DNA from: PLA3 sp964592235
Lineage (GTDB): Bacteria > Planctomycetota > Phycisphaerae > UBA1845 > UTPLA1
NCBI GenBank assembly: GCA_964592235.1
Contig: CAZQCF010000014.1
Location: 27,750 to 91,749, forward strand
DNA: 64,000 bases
Direction of reading: 5' to 3'
This document shows positions 33,020 through 42,096 of the stretch, piece by piece. How positions within the stretch are numbered: the first letter of the stretch is position 1; each line of letters starts with the position of its first letter. A program made the translations under genes and the position numbers. Below the pieces are notes generated by a model. The model did no database searches. It was not told the origin of the DNA and worked only from the letters and a program-made list of their open reading frames with translations.

Positions 33020-34039
33020 ATGACGACTGCAACGTTGCCTCAACTGACCCCCAAGGACTTCGCCAGCGATCAGGACGTGCGCTGGTGCCCCGGCTGCGGG
33101 GATTACTCCATCCTCGCGCAGGTCAAGAAGATCCTGCCTGAACTGAACATCCCGCGAGAGAAGATCGTCTTCGTCTCCGGCATCGGCTGCTCCAGTCGCT
33201 TCCCGTATTACGTCAGCAGCTACGGCTTCCACTCGATCCACGGCCGCGCCCCGGCTGTCGCGACGGGCGTGAAGCTGGCCAACCCGGAATTGAGCGTCTG
33301 GGTGGCGACCGGCGACGGCGACGGCCTGTCGATCGGCGGCAACCATCTCGTGCACGCCATCCGCCGAAACGTGGACCTGAAGATTCTCCTGTTCAACAAC
33401 CGCATCTACGGTCTGACGAAAGGGCAATACTCACCCACGTCGGAACTGGGCAAGAAGACCAAGAGCACGCCGATGGGTTCGGTGGACAATCCGCTGTGCC
33501 CGATCTCGGTGGCCATCGGCTCGGAAGCGACATTTGTCGCGCGAACGATGGACGTGAACGTCAAGCACTTGGCCGACACGCTGCTCCGCGCCGGCAAGCA
33601 CAAGGGCACGGCCTTTGTGGAGATTTATCAGAATTGCAACGTCTTCAACGACGGCGCGTTTGAGTACGCCTCCGACCGCGAAGTGAAAGAAGACAACACG
33701 CTCTACGTCGAGCACGGCAAGCCCATGATCTTCGGCAAGAACCGCGACAAGGGCATCCGCTTCAAGAACATGGAGCCGGAAGTCGTGCAGCTCGGCGGCG
33801 ACATCAAGGAAGACGACTTGATCTTCCACGACGAAAAGGCCCCCGAGCCAAGCCTGGCGTTCATGCTTAGCCGCATGCGCTATCCCGAGTTCCCCGAGGT
33901 GTTCGGCGTGCTTCGAAGCGTGGAGAGGCCGACGTTTGACGCGGCCGTGTTCCACCAGATGAAGCAGGCCGAGGAGAAGATGGGCAAGGGCGAGCTGGAG
34001 AAGCTCATCAACAGCGGCGACACGTGGGTCGTTGACTAA
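33020..34039 (+). CDS. korB: 2-oxoacid:ferredoxin oxidoreductase, beta subunit
   Basis: A 339-residue beta subunit that binds thiamine diphosphate. The N terminus has the WCPGCGDYSILA signature, followed by SGIGCSSRFPYYV and the diphosphate-binding GDGDGLSIGGNH with LLFNNRIYGLTKGQYSPTS. The conserved cysteines of the CPGC and GIGC motifs fit an iron-sulphur-linked subunit. ATG 33020 is preceded by GGAGAG. It follows the fused gamma-alpha gene by 89 bases, and a strong terminator comes 64 bases after its stop, so korA and korB end one transcription unit. Confidence 0.93.
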   Translation: MTTATLPQLTPKDFASDQDVRWCPGCGDYSILAQVKKILPELNIPREKIVFVSGIGCSSRFPYYVSSYGFHSIHGRAPAVATGVKLANPELSVWVATGDGDGLSIGGNHLVHAIRRNVDLKILLFNNRIYGLTKGQYSPTSELGKKTKSTPMGSVDNPLCPISVAIGSEATFVARTMDVNVKHLADTLLRAGKHKGTAFVEIYQNCNVFNDGAFEYASDREVKEDNTLYVEHGKPMIFGKNRDKGIRFKNMEPEVVQLGGDIKEDDLIFHDEKAPEPSLAFMLSRMRYPEFPEVFGVLRSVERPTFDAAVFHQMKQAEEKMGKGELEKLINSGDTWVVD

Positions 34040-34102
34040 CCGCGGGTAAATCCCAGTACGTCAAATACGCCAAATCGCCGAGACGTTGAAACAAAACCCT
34101 CC

Positions 34103-34135
34103 AAAGCCCCGGGCAATTGCCTGGGGCTTTTCTTT
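34103..34135 (+). terminator. Rho-independent terminator after korB
   Basis: The arms AAAGCCCCGGGC and GCCTGGGGCTTT form a 12-base-pair stem (one G-T pair) around AATT, followed by TTCTTT. This is the cleanest intrinsic terminator in the window. Confidence 0.85.
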
Positions 34136-34172
34136 GCGCATTCCTTAATGAATCCCGACACCCGTCCAAACC

Positions 34173-34202
34173 TTGAATTCGGGCCGTCGTTTTTCGTATG
34201 AT
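34173..34202 (+). promoter_or_regulatory. Sigma-70-like promoter for the beta-helix gene
   Basis: TTGAAT (34173-34178) and TATGAT (34197-34202) with an 18-base spacer, just beyond the korB terminator and about 95 bases before ATG 34296. Confidence 0.55.
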
Positions 34203-34295
34203 TGCGTCCGGATTGCCTGCTTCGCCGGCGGACGGCGGGGCATGGCTTCTTGAGCTTACAGCGCCCGTCCAACCCATCTCGACAAGGAGCATTCC

Positions 34296-35621
34296 ATGAT
34301 CGTCGTCGGCGGATTCCGTGCATCATGCGTCGCGTGGAGCCTGTTTATCGCGACAACTGTCGTCGCCGGGCCGCTGACCCCGCCGCCCGGGCCGGTGCAG
34401 GCGACCGACCGCGTCCGCATCAACCAGCAGGACATCGCATCGTTTCCTTATGTCATAAACGACAGCGGTTCGTATGTCCTGACCAGCAACATTGTGATTC
34501 CCGCCGGCGCCGAAGGCATCGTGATCCAGGTCAGCGGCGTCACGCTCGACCTGAACGGCTTCAACGTCATCGGTGATTTCGCCAGCCTCGACGGCATCCG
34601 CGTCGGGGCACCGGGCAAGGGCGGCGACGTGCGCGACATCGCCATCCTCAACGGAATCGTGCGGAACTGCGGCGGCAACGGGATCGACGCGATCAACACG
34701 ACCAACATCCGCGTCCAGGGTATCCTCTCGGACGCCAACGCCCTGCGCGGCATCGCCGTGGGAACCAATTCGTCGGTGCGGGATTGCCTCGCGATCTTCA
34801 GCGGCGACATCGGCATCTCCACACGGAACAATTCAACCGTCGAAGGTTGCACGGCCATGGGCAATGGTTCGGCGGGGATCTTCACCGACAACTCCGCCTC
34901 GATTCGCGGTTGTGCCAGCGAGTTCAATACGGGCGACGGCATCTTCACCCTTAGCGGTAGCACCATCGCCGATTGCACGTCGCGGTTCAACTTCGGCTTG
35001 GGCATCTCGATCATCAGCGGTTGCAAAATCACCGGCTGCTCGGTCGAGGCGAGCTTTGGAACCGGCATCTCCGGCTTTGAGAATAACCACATCAGCGATT
35101 GCGCCGTCTCAAGCTGCAACGCACACGGGATCGAGATGTTCGACCGGGCGACGATTGTTCGCACGTCGGTCCTCTCCTCGGCGTTGAACGGCATTTTCAT
35201 CAACGGCGGGCTGGTCCAGGACTGCAACGTGCGCCTCAACGGCGGCAACGGGATCGACATCTTCATCAATCAGGCCAACATCCGCGGCTGCGACGCCTCC
35301 AACAACCGCGGCGACGGCATCCTCGTGCGCGACCTCTGCACGGTGATTAATAACAACTGCGCAGAGAACGGCAGCTTCGGCGGCGGGATCACCGGCGCGG
35401 GCATCAACGTGATGGGCGATCGCTGCCGAATCGACGGGAACCACGTCGCCAGCAACGACCGCGGCATCGAGGCATCCAGCCCGATCTTCCGGAGCATTTT
35501 CATTCGCAACTCGGCCATGGGGAACACCGACAACTACGGCTCGATTGATCTCGTGAACGACATCGCCCCGATCAGCTCCGCGGCGCTGGCAGCCAGCGCC
35601 TGGGCCAACATCGAGTTCTGA
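34296..35621 (+). CDS. Secreted right-handed beta-helix protein
   Basis: A 441-residue exported protein with signal peptide (residues 1-24). From about residue 80 it consists of imperfect 22-24 residue coils with a recurring pattern of N/D-G-I and S-x-x-x-x-C (DGIFTLSGSTIADCTS, GISGFENNHISDCAVS), typical of pectate-lyase-like or NosD-like parallel beta-helices. Such folds act as polysaccharide lyases or adhesins, but no catalytic set is recognisable. ATG 34296 has CAAGGAG upstream. The many regularly spaced cysteines on one face of the helix are notable. The ligand is unknown. Confidence 0.75.
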   Translation: MIVVGGFRASCVAWSLFIATTVVAGPLTPPPGPVQATDRVRINQQDIASFPYVINDSGSYVLTSNIVIPAGAEGIVIQVSGVTLDLNGFNVIGDFASLDGIRVGAPGKGGDVRDIAILNGIVRNCGGNGIDAINTTNIRVQGILSDANALRGIAVGTNSSVRDCLAIFSGDIGISTRNNSTVEGCTAMGNGSAGIFTDNSASIRGCASEFNTGDGIFTLSGSTIADCTSRFNFGLGISIISGCKITGCSVEASFGTGISGFENNHISDCAVSSCNAHGIEMFDRATIVRTSVLSSALNGIFINGGLVQDCNVRLNGGNGIDIFINQANIRGCDASNNRGDGILVRDLCTVINNNCAENGSFGGGITGAGINVMGDRCRIDGNHVASNDRGIEASSPIFRSIFIRNSAMGNTDNYGSIDLVNDIAPISSAALAASAWANIEF

Positions 35622-35678
35622 CTTGCCGCGTCGCGTCGCGCATGGAACAATTGTTAACCGCCTTGAGGGCGCTTACTC

Positions 35679-36386
35679 ATGAAATCAATCCTGGCTGGAT
35701 CGATCGCGTGTGTCCTGACCGCGGCCGGCGTGCTGGTCGCGCAATCCAACATCGACGACACCGTGCCCAACAAGCACGCCTGGGGCGAGAACATCGGCTG
35801 GACAAACTGGCGCGATGCGAACGCCGCGCTCCAGGGTGTCCAGGTCGGTCCGTTCGTGATGAGCGGGTTCATCTGGGGCGAGAACGTCGGCTGGATCACC
35901 GTCGGAGACGGCACGCCCCTTGTTCCGCCGCATTATGCCAACGTCGACGGCGGCGATTTCGGCGTGAACATCGACGGCGCCGGCTTCCTGCACGGCTTCG
36001 CGTGGGGCGAGAACATCGGCTGGATCAACTTCGACGGCGGAGCGATGGCGACGCCGCCGCAACCCGCGCGCGTCCTTTGCGCCGATCCGCCGGGCCTGCC
36101 GCGCGCGCGCCTGACCGGCTTCGCTTGGGGCGAGAACGTCGGCTGGATCAATCTCGCCGAACTGACCGAGACGCACTACGTCGCACTCGACGACGCATCG
36201 ACGCCCATCGCCTGTGACGTGAACCACGACGGCTTCGTGAACGGACTCGACATCCAGCCGTTCATCAATCTCCTCCTGCTTCGCGGCGGAAGCTGGAGCG
36301 ATCTCTGCGCCGGCGACCAGCCGCCGCAGGACAACGTGATCGACCTGGCAGACGTCGGGCCGTTCGTCGCGTGCCTGTTGAACTGA
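35679..36386 (+). CDS. Secreted WGEN-repeat protein with dockerin-type tail
   Basis: A 235-residue exported protein with signal peptide (residues 1-21). It contains four copies of a WGEN(I/V)GW motif at residues 35, 66, 109 and 150, spaced 31-43 residues apart, each in a short unit of the type GFxWGENxGWIN. The last 57 residues are an EF-hand/dockerin-like tail (CDVNHDGFVNGLDI, then NVIDLADVGPFVACLL). The repeat probably builds a small beta structure that may bind a ligand. It follows the beta-helix gene by 57 bases and may be cotranscribed. Confidence 0.7.
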   Translation: MKSILAGSIACVLTAAGVLVAQSNIDDTVPNKHAWGENIGWTNWRDANAALQGVQVGPFVMSGFIWGENVGWITVGDGTPLVPPHYANVDGGDFGVNIDGAGFLHGFAWGENIGWINFDGGAMATPPQPARVLCADPPGLPRARLTGFAWGENVGWINLAELTETHYVALDDASTPIACDVNHDGFVNGLDIQPFINLLLLRGGSWSDLCAGDQPPQDNVIDLADVGPFVACLLN

Positions 36387-36426
36387 TTAAACAACCCCCG
36401 TCAAAATCCGTCAGTATCGCTCGCCG

Positions 36427-36456
36427 TTGTCCAGCCGGCCTTGATCAGACTAGAAT
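36427..36456 (+). promoter_or_regulatory. Sigma-70-like promoter for the aminotransferase operon
   Basis: TTGTCC (36427-36432) and TAGAAT (36451-36456), 18-base spacer, 63 bases before ATG 36520. Confidence 0.45.
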
Positions 36457-36519
36457 GCCGTCATGCGCCTACGGCCCGCGCCGTAAGAGGCGAAACGATC
36501 CTGATCGAGGAACCCGCGC

Positions 36520-37665
36520 ATGACCCCTGTTGCCGTTGACGCGTCGCCAACCACCACAGCCGTCCCGCTGCTGGACCTCAAACTCCAATACGCGACCATT
36601 CGCGATGAAGTCATGGCCGCCATCGAAGCCATCTGCGAGTCGCAGCGGTTCATCGGCGGGCCGGAAGTCGTTGCCTGCGAGGAGGCTGTCGCGGCCTACA
36701 GCGGTTGCAAGGTCGGCATCGGCATGAGCAGCGGCACCGACGCGCTTCTCTGCGCCATGATGGCGATGGGCATCGGCCCCGGCGACGAAGTCATCGTCCC
36801 GAGCTTCACGTTCTTCGCCACGGCCGGTTGCGTCAGCCGCCTCGGCGCGAAGCCGGTCTTCGTCGATATCGACGCAGCCACGTTCAACACCACGGCCGAG
36901 CAGATCGAGCGGGCGATCGCGCCGAAGACCAAGCTCATCATCCCCGTGCATCTGTACGGCCAGTGCGCCGACATGACAGGAATTCTCAAGGTCGCCAACC
37001 AGCGCGGCATCCCGGTGATGGAAGACGCGGCCCAGTCGATCGGCGCGAAGCATCACGGCAAAGCCGCGTGCAGCATGGGCAAGCTCGGCACGCTCTCGTT
37101 CTTCCCGAGCAAGAATCTCGGCGCCTTCGGCGACGCGGGCATGATTGTGACGAATGATGCCGCCCTGGGCGAGCGCTGCCGCATCTTCCGCGATCACGGC
37201 GCGCAGCCAAAGTACTATCACAAGTGGGTCGGCGGGAACTTCCGGCTGGATGCGCTGCAGGCGGCGGTCGTGCGGATCAAGCTGAAGCACCTCGACGCGT
37301 GGTCGGCCAAGCGCATGGAGAATGCGAAGCGGTACAACGCGCTCTTCGCCGGCAGCGTCGTGAAGACGCCGGTGATCGCGCCGGGCAACGACTCGATCTA
37401 CAACCAGTATGTCATCCGAGTGCCGAAGCGCGACGAGTTGAAGAAGCATCTCGAAGGGCAGGGAATCGGGACGGAAGTGTATTACCCCGTGCCGCTGCAC
37501 ATGCAGGAGTGTTTCGCCTACCTCGGCGGCAAGGCCGGCGATCTGCCGATCTGCGAACAGGCGGCGCGCGAAGTGCTGGCGATTCCCATCTATCCCGAGC
37601 TGACCGTCGCGCAGCAGGAGCGCGTCGCGCGGACGATTCGCGCCTTCTATGGCGAGAGGGCCTGA
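36520..37665 (+). CDS. DegT/DnrJ/EryC1/StrS-family sugar aminotransferase
   Basis: A 381-residue PLP enzyme. The substrate and cofactor regions are intact: SSGTDALLCAM near 75, PSFTFFATAG near 96, VEDAAQ-like MEDAAQSIGAKHHGK near 167, and SFFPSKNLGAFGDAG near 190-205 with the Schiff-base lysine (Lys in SKNLG). Such enzymes transaminate UDP-keto sugars to make amino sugars for polysaccharides, O-antigens or lipid A. ATG 36520 is preceded by GAGGAA. It heads a run with a polyprenyl-phosphate sugar-1-phosphate transferase. A GnnB-like role with the oxidoreductase at 8859 is a hypothesis. Confidence 0.88.
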   Translation: MTPVAVDASPTTTAVPLLDLKLQYATIRDEVMAAIEAICESQRFIGGPEVVACEEAVAAYSGCKVGIGMSSGTDALLCAMMAMGIGPGDEVIVPSFTFFATAGCVSRLGAKPVFVDIDAATFNTTAEQIERAIAPKTKLIIPVHLYGQCADMTGILKVANQRGIPVMEDAAQSIGAKHHGKAACSMGKLGTLSFFPSKNLGAFGDAGMIVTNDAALGERCRIFRDHGAQPKYYHKWVGGNFRLDALQAAVVRIKLKHLDAWSAKRMENAKRYNALFAGSVVKTPVIAPGNDSIYNQYVIRVPKRDELKKHLEGQGIGTEVYYPVPLHMQECFAYLGGKAGDLPICEQAAREVLAIPIYPELTVAQQERVARTIRAFYGERA

Positions 37666-37668
37666 CCG

Positions 37669-38829
37669 TTGGCGTCGCCGGCGTGGATCGGTGCCATCGA
37701 CCTTGCCGCGGGCTCCCCGCTGATGAAGCATCTCGCGCCGCTGGCGGCGTCGTTTGCGGTCGCGCTCATTGCCACGCCCATCGTGCGGCGCGTGGCGGTC
37801 CGCCTTGAACTCTACGACCGGCCCGACGGGGGATTGAAGCCGCACCAGACGCCCATTCCCTACCTCGGCGGCGTGGCGATGTACCTCGGCTGGGCCGCGG
37901 CGATCATTGCGGCCGCGTGGATGAGTTTCCGCACGTCCGCCTCGCAGCCCACGACGTTCTGGGTCATGCTCGGCGGAACGGTGCTGATGCTGACCGGCCT
38001 GATCGACGACATTCGGCATCTTCGACCGCGGACGCGCTTGCTGGTGCAGGCCGGCGTCGCGGCGCTGCTCGTGTTCGGAGGCGTGGGCGACGGCATCGCG
38101 GAAAAACTGATCGAGCCGGTGCGCGGGTCGCTTCCGGCGTTCTGCACGGCGCGCCCCGTGCTCCTCTGCGCGAGCGGTTTCTTCTGCATGATCGCCATCG
38201 CCGGCGCGACGAACTCGACGAATCTCATCGACGGCTTGGACGGCCTCTGCGGTGGCGTGCTGGCGATCGCGGCCGCCGGGCTGGCTTATCTCAACTGGCA
38301 TCTGTCGAACGTGCCGGGCATCGATGCAGCGGGAGACGCGCTTCGCACGATGCTGACGATGGGATTGTTCGGGGCCTGCACGGCGTTTCTCATTTTCAAT
38401 TTCAATCCGGCGAAGATCTTCATGGGCGACAGCGGCTCGCTGCTGCTCGGCTTTACCGTCGCGGTGGTCATGATCTCGTTCGCCGACCAGGCATCGCCGC
38501 GCTGGTTCGCCTGCTCGCTGATGGTGTTCGCGTTTCCGATTCTCGACACCGCGCTGGCCATCGGGCGTCGCGCGCTGAACGGCAGACCTCTTTTCAAGGG
38601 TGATCGCAGCCATTTTTATGACCAGGTGCGAGATCGCGGCTTCAGTGTTCGCCGCACTGTGCTGCTTTGCTACGCGCTGGCGGCCGCGTTCGCGATGCTC
38701 GGCGGCGTGATGACGTGGCTGCGGCCCTCGTCGCTGATTTTTATTCTCGTCGCCGGGCCGATCCTCGCCGGCGTGCTCTGCTGGCGGTTCGGGATGTTGA
38801 AAGTGGACGACACCGCGGATCGACGGTGA
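37669..38829 (+). CDS. MraY/WecA-like polyprenyl-phosphate glycosyl-1-phosphate transferase
   Basis: A 386-residue membrane protein with about ten spans. Family landmarks are PTPYLGG-like IPYLGGVAMYLGW, the aspartates in GLIDDIRHLRPRTRL, the loop NSTNLIDGLDGLCGG, and NPAKIFMGDSGSLLLGF with catalytic aspartate. The C-terminal loop with HFYDQVRDRG fits WecA-type enzymes. These load a sugar-1-phosphate onto undecaprenyl phosphate at the membrane to start a glycan. The frame starts at TTG 37669 right after the aminotransferase stop; ATG 37723 is an alternative. Neighbouring sugar aminotransferase supports an envelope polysaccharide role. Confidence 0.85.
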   Translation: MASPAWIGAIDLAAGSPLMKHLAPLAASFAVALIATPIVRRVAVRLELYDRPDGGLKPHQTPIPYLGGVAMYLGWAAAIIAAAWMSFRTSASQPTTFWVMLGGTVLMLTGLIDDIRHLRPRTRLLVQAGVAALLVFGGVGDGIAEKLIEPVRGSLPAFCTARPVLLCASGFFCMIAIAGATNSTNLIDGLDGLCGGVLAIAAAGLAYLNWHLSNVPGIDAAGDALRTMLTMGLFGACTAFLIFNFNPAKIFMGDSGSLLLGFTVAVVMISFADQASPRWFACSLMVFAFPILDTALAIGRRALNGRPLFKGDRSHFYDQVRDRGFSVRRTVLLCYALAAAFAMLGGVMTWLRPSSLIFILVAGPILAGVLCWRFGMLKVDDTADRR

Positions 38830-38924
38830 TTTCAGCGTGCAACCGGCGAAGGCCGGCGTTACAATCCCGCCATGTCCGGGGCAGGGACGCCCCGGCTCAC
38901 TCGACCCACCCCAGGAGTCGCCGC

Positions 38925-39722
38925 GTGGTTGGGAACGTCACGACGGTTCGCCGCAAGCTGACGGAGAATCTCAAGCGCGTGCGCGACCGCATCGCCGCGG
39001 CGTGCCAGCGCGCCCGCCGCGACCCCGCCGCCGTCAAGATCGTCGCCGTCACCAAGTACGTTGAGATGGAAGTCGTCCGCCAGGCGCTCGACTTGAATCT
39101 CGTCGACCTCGGCGAGAGCCGCGCCCAGCAGCTCGCGCAACGCGCCAGCATGATCCACGAATACATCGAGCGCAAGAACGTTCTCGCCAGTCGCAGGGAA
39201 GGCCCCGTCCCCCGGCCGCGCTGGCACATGGTCGGCCACCTTCAGCGCAACAAGGTGAAGCTCGTCGTGCCGTGGGCCGAGTTGATCCACAGCGTCGACA
39301 GCCTCCGCCTCGCCGAAGACCTGCACCAGCACGCGGCCCGCGTCGGCCGCACGATCGACATTCTGTTGCAGGTCAATACGAGCGGCGAGAAGAGCAAATT
39401 CGGCATCGCGGTCGGCGCCGTGCCGCATCTGATCGAGCACCTGGAAACGTGGCCCGGGGTTCGGCTCTGCGGACTGATGACCATGGCCCCGGCGGATTGC
39501 ACGCCCGTGGAATTGCGCCTTTACTTCGAGCGTCTGCGTGATGTGTTTGAGGATCTGCAAGGGGATAAGCGACTTGGCCCGCACTTCCGCGAATTGTCGA
39601 TGGGCATGAGCGGCGACTTTGAAACGGCCGTCGAGGCCGGCGCGACCATTGTCCGGCTGGGCAGCACGCTGTTCGAGGGTCTGATGACGTTGAGCGACGT
39701 TCCCGAAGAGGGCGAGCATTGA
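38925..39722 (+). CDS. YggS/PROSC-type pyridoxal phosphate-binding protein
   Basis: A 265-residue member of the PLP homeostasis family (alanine racemase N-terminal-like barrel). The PLP lysine is in IVAVTKYV, with GESRAQQL, HMVGHLQRNKVK, LLQVNTSGEKSKFG and LSMGMSGDFETAVEAG following in the family order. It controls free pyridoxal phosphate in the cytosol and has no known catalysis. GTG 38925 is preceded by AGGAG at good spacing, which fixes the start; the longer frame runs into the transferase gene. It ends in an overlap with the next small gene (TTGA). Confidence 0.9.
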   Translation: MVGNVTTVRRKLTENLKRVRDRIAAACQRARRDPAAVKIVAVTKYVEMEVVRQALDLNLVDLGESRAQQLAQRASMIHEYIERKNVLASRREGPVPRPRWHMVGHLQRNKVKLVVPWAELIHSVDSLRLAEDLHQHAARVGRTIDILLQVNTSGEKSKFGIAVGAVPHLIEHLETWPGVRLCGLMTMAPADCTPVELRLYFERLRDVFEDLQGDKRLGPHFRELSMGMSGDFETAVEAGATIVRLGSTLFEGLMTLSDVPEEGEH

Positions 39723-39985
39723 ACGCGGGCAGCCTCGACCTGTTTCAGGTGTGGCGCATCATCCTCTCCACCCTCTGCGGCGTGTACGCGACGGTGCTAA
39801 CGGCGCGGTCGCTGTGGGGCTGGGTCGTGTATCTGTCGGGTTCGGATCGCCGCACCAGTCTCATGCGAAACTACGTCATCGTGCAGCTTCTTCGCCTGCG
39901 GCTAGGCCGGTTTGCCGGCGAATTAACACAAATCGGAGTGTGGTTCGCGGTTCTTGCCGGTCTGTTGTATCTTCACCGCTTCTAA
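39719..39985 (+). CDS. Small membrane protein
   Basis: An 88-residue protein beginning at TTG 39719 within the overlap TTGA at the end of the YggS gene. It has two hydrophobic segments (about residues 11-38 and 68-85) separated by a basic loop (RRTSLMRNYVIVQLLRLRLG). Translational coupling to the YggS gene argues that it is real, but I do not recognise a family. Confidence 0.55.
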   Translation: MNAGSLDLFQVWRIILSTLCGVYATVLTARSLWGWVVYLSGSDRRTSLMRNYVIVQLLRLRLGRFAGELTQIGVWFAVLAGLLYLHRF

Positions 39986-40048
39986 CCGTCGCATCGGTAA
40001 GGCTCGCATGGAAGCCGATTTCGTTGCGATGATTCGAGTTTGCTCCTG

Positions 40049-41311
40049 ATGAACTCGCTCTTGTACGCATGGCTGGGCTTCACGGGACTGACCTGCCTGG
40101 TCTGGGTCGGTCGCCATGTGCAGCTTTCGATTGCCGGTCGGCGATTGCCCCCGCTGCGATCCTCCATGTATCAGCCGGGGCGAAGCGAACTGCCATCCGT
40201 GAGCTTCCTCGTCGCCGGCAAGGAAGAAGAAGCGAACATCGAGGCATGCCTGACGTCGATGGTGGCGCAGGACTACCCGAACCTGCAAGTCATCGCGGTC
40301 AACGATCGCAGCGCGGATCGCACCGGCGCGATCATGGACCGCCTCGCCGCGCAACACGCCAACCTCACGGCGCTGCACGTGAAAACGCTCCCCGACGGCT
40401 GGCTCGGCAAGAACAACGCCATGCGCACGGGGCTGGAACACGCGACCGGGCAGTGGTTGTGCTTCACCGACGCCGACTGCGTGCAGGTCTCTCGGCGGTC
40501 GGTTCGCGTTGCGATGGAACACGCCCTGGAGCACGATGTGGAGTTTCTCTCGGTGCTGCCCGCGCACGAAACACACGGCTTCTGGGAGCGCGTCATTCAG
40601 CCCGCGTGCAGCGGCATCATGATGATCTGGTTCAACCCGCTGCGCGTGAACAATCCGCGCCGGGCGACGGCCTACGCCAACGGCGCCTTCATGCTCATGA
40701 CGCGCGACTGCTACGAGGCCCTCGGCGGGCACGACGCCGTGAAAACCGAATTCAACGAAGACATGAAAATGGCACAACTGGCCAAGCGCGCCGGCCGCCG
40801 CCTGCGCGTCGTGTCGAACGACGATCTCTACACGGTGCGGATGTACCAGTCGCTGCGCCAGACATGGAACGGCTGGAGCCGCATCTTTTTCGGCTGCTTC
40901 GGCACCTGGCCGCGGCTCTCGGCGACGATGGCACTGGTGATTGGGTTCAGTCTGCTGCCGTGGGCGGCGCTGGCGGTGGGGGGGCTGGCCTGGGCTGCCG
41001 GCGGGACGTGGCCGGGCTGGTCGATGTTTGCCGGCGTGGCTGCGGCGTGTTGCGCGATCAAGACGGCTGCCTTGATGCGGTTTTACCGGTTGAGCAAGAC
41101 GTCGCCGTGGTATGGATTGCTCTACCCGCTGGGGGCATTGGTCGGTCTGGGTGCCTTGATCAATGCGATGGGGCGGCTGCGACGCAAATCCACGATCACC
41201 TGGCGCGGCACGACCTACGCGGCGGGGCAGGGCGACCCAACGAAGAGCCCTTCCGCCTCAATCCAGGCGGCGCAACCCGGCACCGAATTGCAGATGGCCA
41301 AGACCAAGTAG
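40049..41311 (+). CDS. Membrane-bound family 2 glycosyltransferase
   Basis: A 420-residue GT2 protein with an N-terminal span (residues 1-20), a GT-A domain (SFLVAGKEEEANIEAC, VIAVNDRSADRT, WLCFTDADC with the DxD-type metal site) and the acceptor motif QTWNGWSRIF, then three C-terminal membrane spans. The layout matches hopanoid/carotenoid-associated glycosyltransferases (HpnB/CrtQ type). ATG 40049 is preferred over TTG 40040. The donor and lipid acceptor are unknown; the neighbouring genes point to envelope glycolipids. Confidence 0.8.
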   Translation: MNSLLYAWLGFTGLTCLVWVGRHVQLSIAGRRLPPLRSSMYQPGRSELPSVSFLVAGKEEEANIEACLTSMVAQDYPNLQVIAVNDRSADRTGAIMDRLAAQHANLTALHVKTLPDGWLGKNNAMRTGLEHATGQWLCFTDADCVQVSRRSVRVAMEHALEHDVEFLSVLPAHETHGFWERVIQPACSGIMMIWFNPLRVNNPRRATAYANGAFMLMTRDCYEALGGHDAVKTEFNEDMKMAQLAKRAGRRLRVVSNDDLYTVRMYQSLRQTWNGWSRIFFGCFGTWPRLSATMALVIGFSLLPWAALAVGGLAWAAGGTWPGWSMFAGVAAACCAIKTAALMRFYRLSKTSPWYGLLYPLGALVGLGALINAMGRLRRKSTITWRGTTYAAGQGDPTKSPSASIQAAQPGTELQMAKTK

Positions 41312-41315
41312 GGAA

Positions 41316-42014
41316 TCAGCCCGACTGGCTCATCTCGCGCAGCATTTCCATTACGCGCGTCGTGAGAAACTCATACACCGTGCGACCGCGCTGGACGGCC
41401 GTCTCCGGATCCCACGGGCAGGGTTGCGCCCACCGCGCATCGATCTCGATGAACACCTGCCGCACGTCTTCGATCAGCGATTCAATCTTCAATTCCGCCT
41501 GCCAGTTCGGCTGATCGGCGCCCGGCAGGGGCGGGAGCACGAGCTTCAGCCCGACCGCGTGAACCGGCCGCCCCAGCGGACCGAGCCGATTGTCCAGTCG
41601 CAGGCAGCGCTGGCCGAGAAAAATACGTCCGTCGTTTTCCTCCGTCTGGGCGGTCAGGCGAACCATGGCCCCGGTCGAGAGCATGATGCGCGGGTTGAAG
41701 ACCGTCCCCACGACGCCGAACGCTAACCGCAGGTTGTCGAAATACACGTCGAGCGTCGAGGTCGGAAAAAAGTCCTCGAAGTTCACCGAGTCGGTCATGA
41801 CCGTCAGCTTCAATTGGCTGCGCGGGTCGCCCTCGGCCTGCGGCGAGGTCATCTGCCACGCGTGTTCGGCGTATTCCTGCCGCCGCCAGTCAAACCCCTC
41901 GCTGCATTTCATCTGAAACTGCTGCTTGTGCTGCTTGTCCAGCGGCGCCGTCGGCGCGAAGCGCGCTCCGACGTGCACCCCGCGCGTCTTGATCGTCTCT
42001 TGAAGCAGGAACAT
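41316..42014 (-). CDS. Conserved hypothetical protein
   Basis: A 232-residue soluble protein with no signal peptide or recognised motif. It is rich in predicted beta strands (residues 70-170) with several hydrophobic stretches and ends in an amphipathic helix. It follows the TPR-containing envelope gene by 82 bases on the same strand. I do not recognise it; only the intact frame, its length and its place in the minus-strand run support it. Confidence 0.6.
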   Translation of the reverse strand: MFLLQETIKTRGVHVGARFAPTAPLDKQHKQQFQMKCSEGFDWRRQEYAEHAWQMTSPQAEGDPRSQLKLTVMTDSVNFEDFFPTSTLDVYFDNLRLAFGVVGTVFNPRIMLSTGAMVRLTAQTEENDGRIFLGQRCLRLDNRLGPLGRPVHAVGLKLVLPPLPGADQPNWQAELKIESLIEDVRQVFIEIDARWAQPCPWDPETAVQRGRTVYEFLTTRVMEMLREMSQSG

Positions 42015-42096
42015 GATTTACTTTCTGATCGCGCCGGATGGATCAAGAGCCCTGGCGGCCCTTCACGCGATGACGCGTGCGAAGAGCCGGCTCGAC

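Noticed and set aside
35679..36386. The spaced repeats as a possible CRISPR or DNA-level repeat array
   Set aside because: Repeat spacing is a multiple of three, differs from copy to copy, and the repeats make sense as protein motifs in a single frame.
36469..38613. 714-codon minus-strand frame over the aminotransferase and transferase genes
   Set aside because: Both plus-strand genes have complete family motifs; the opposite frame reads as arginine/histidine-rich shadow.
40069..41514. 481-codon frame on the same strand as the glycosyltransferase, shifted by one frame
   Set aside because: The frame at 40049 contains the GT2 motifs; the shifted frame is R/A/G-rich and crosses the convergent gene.
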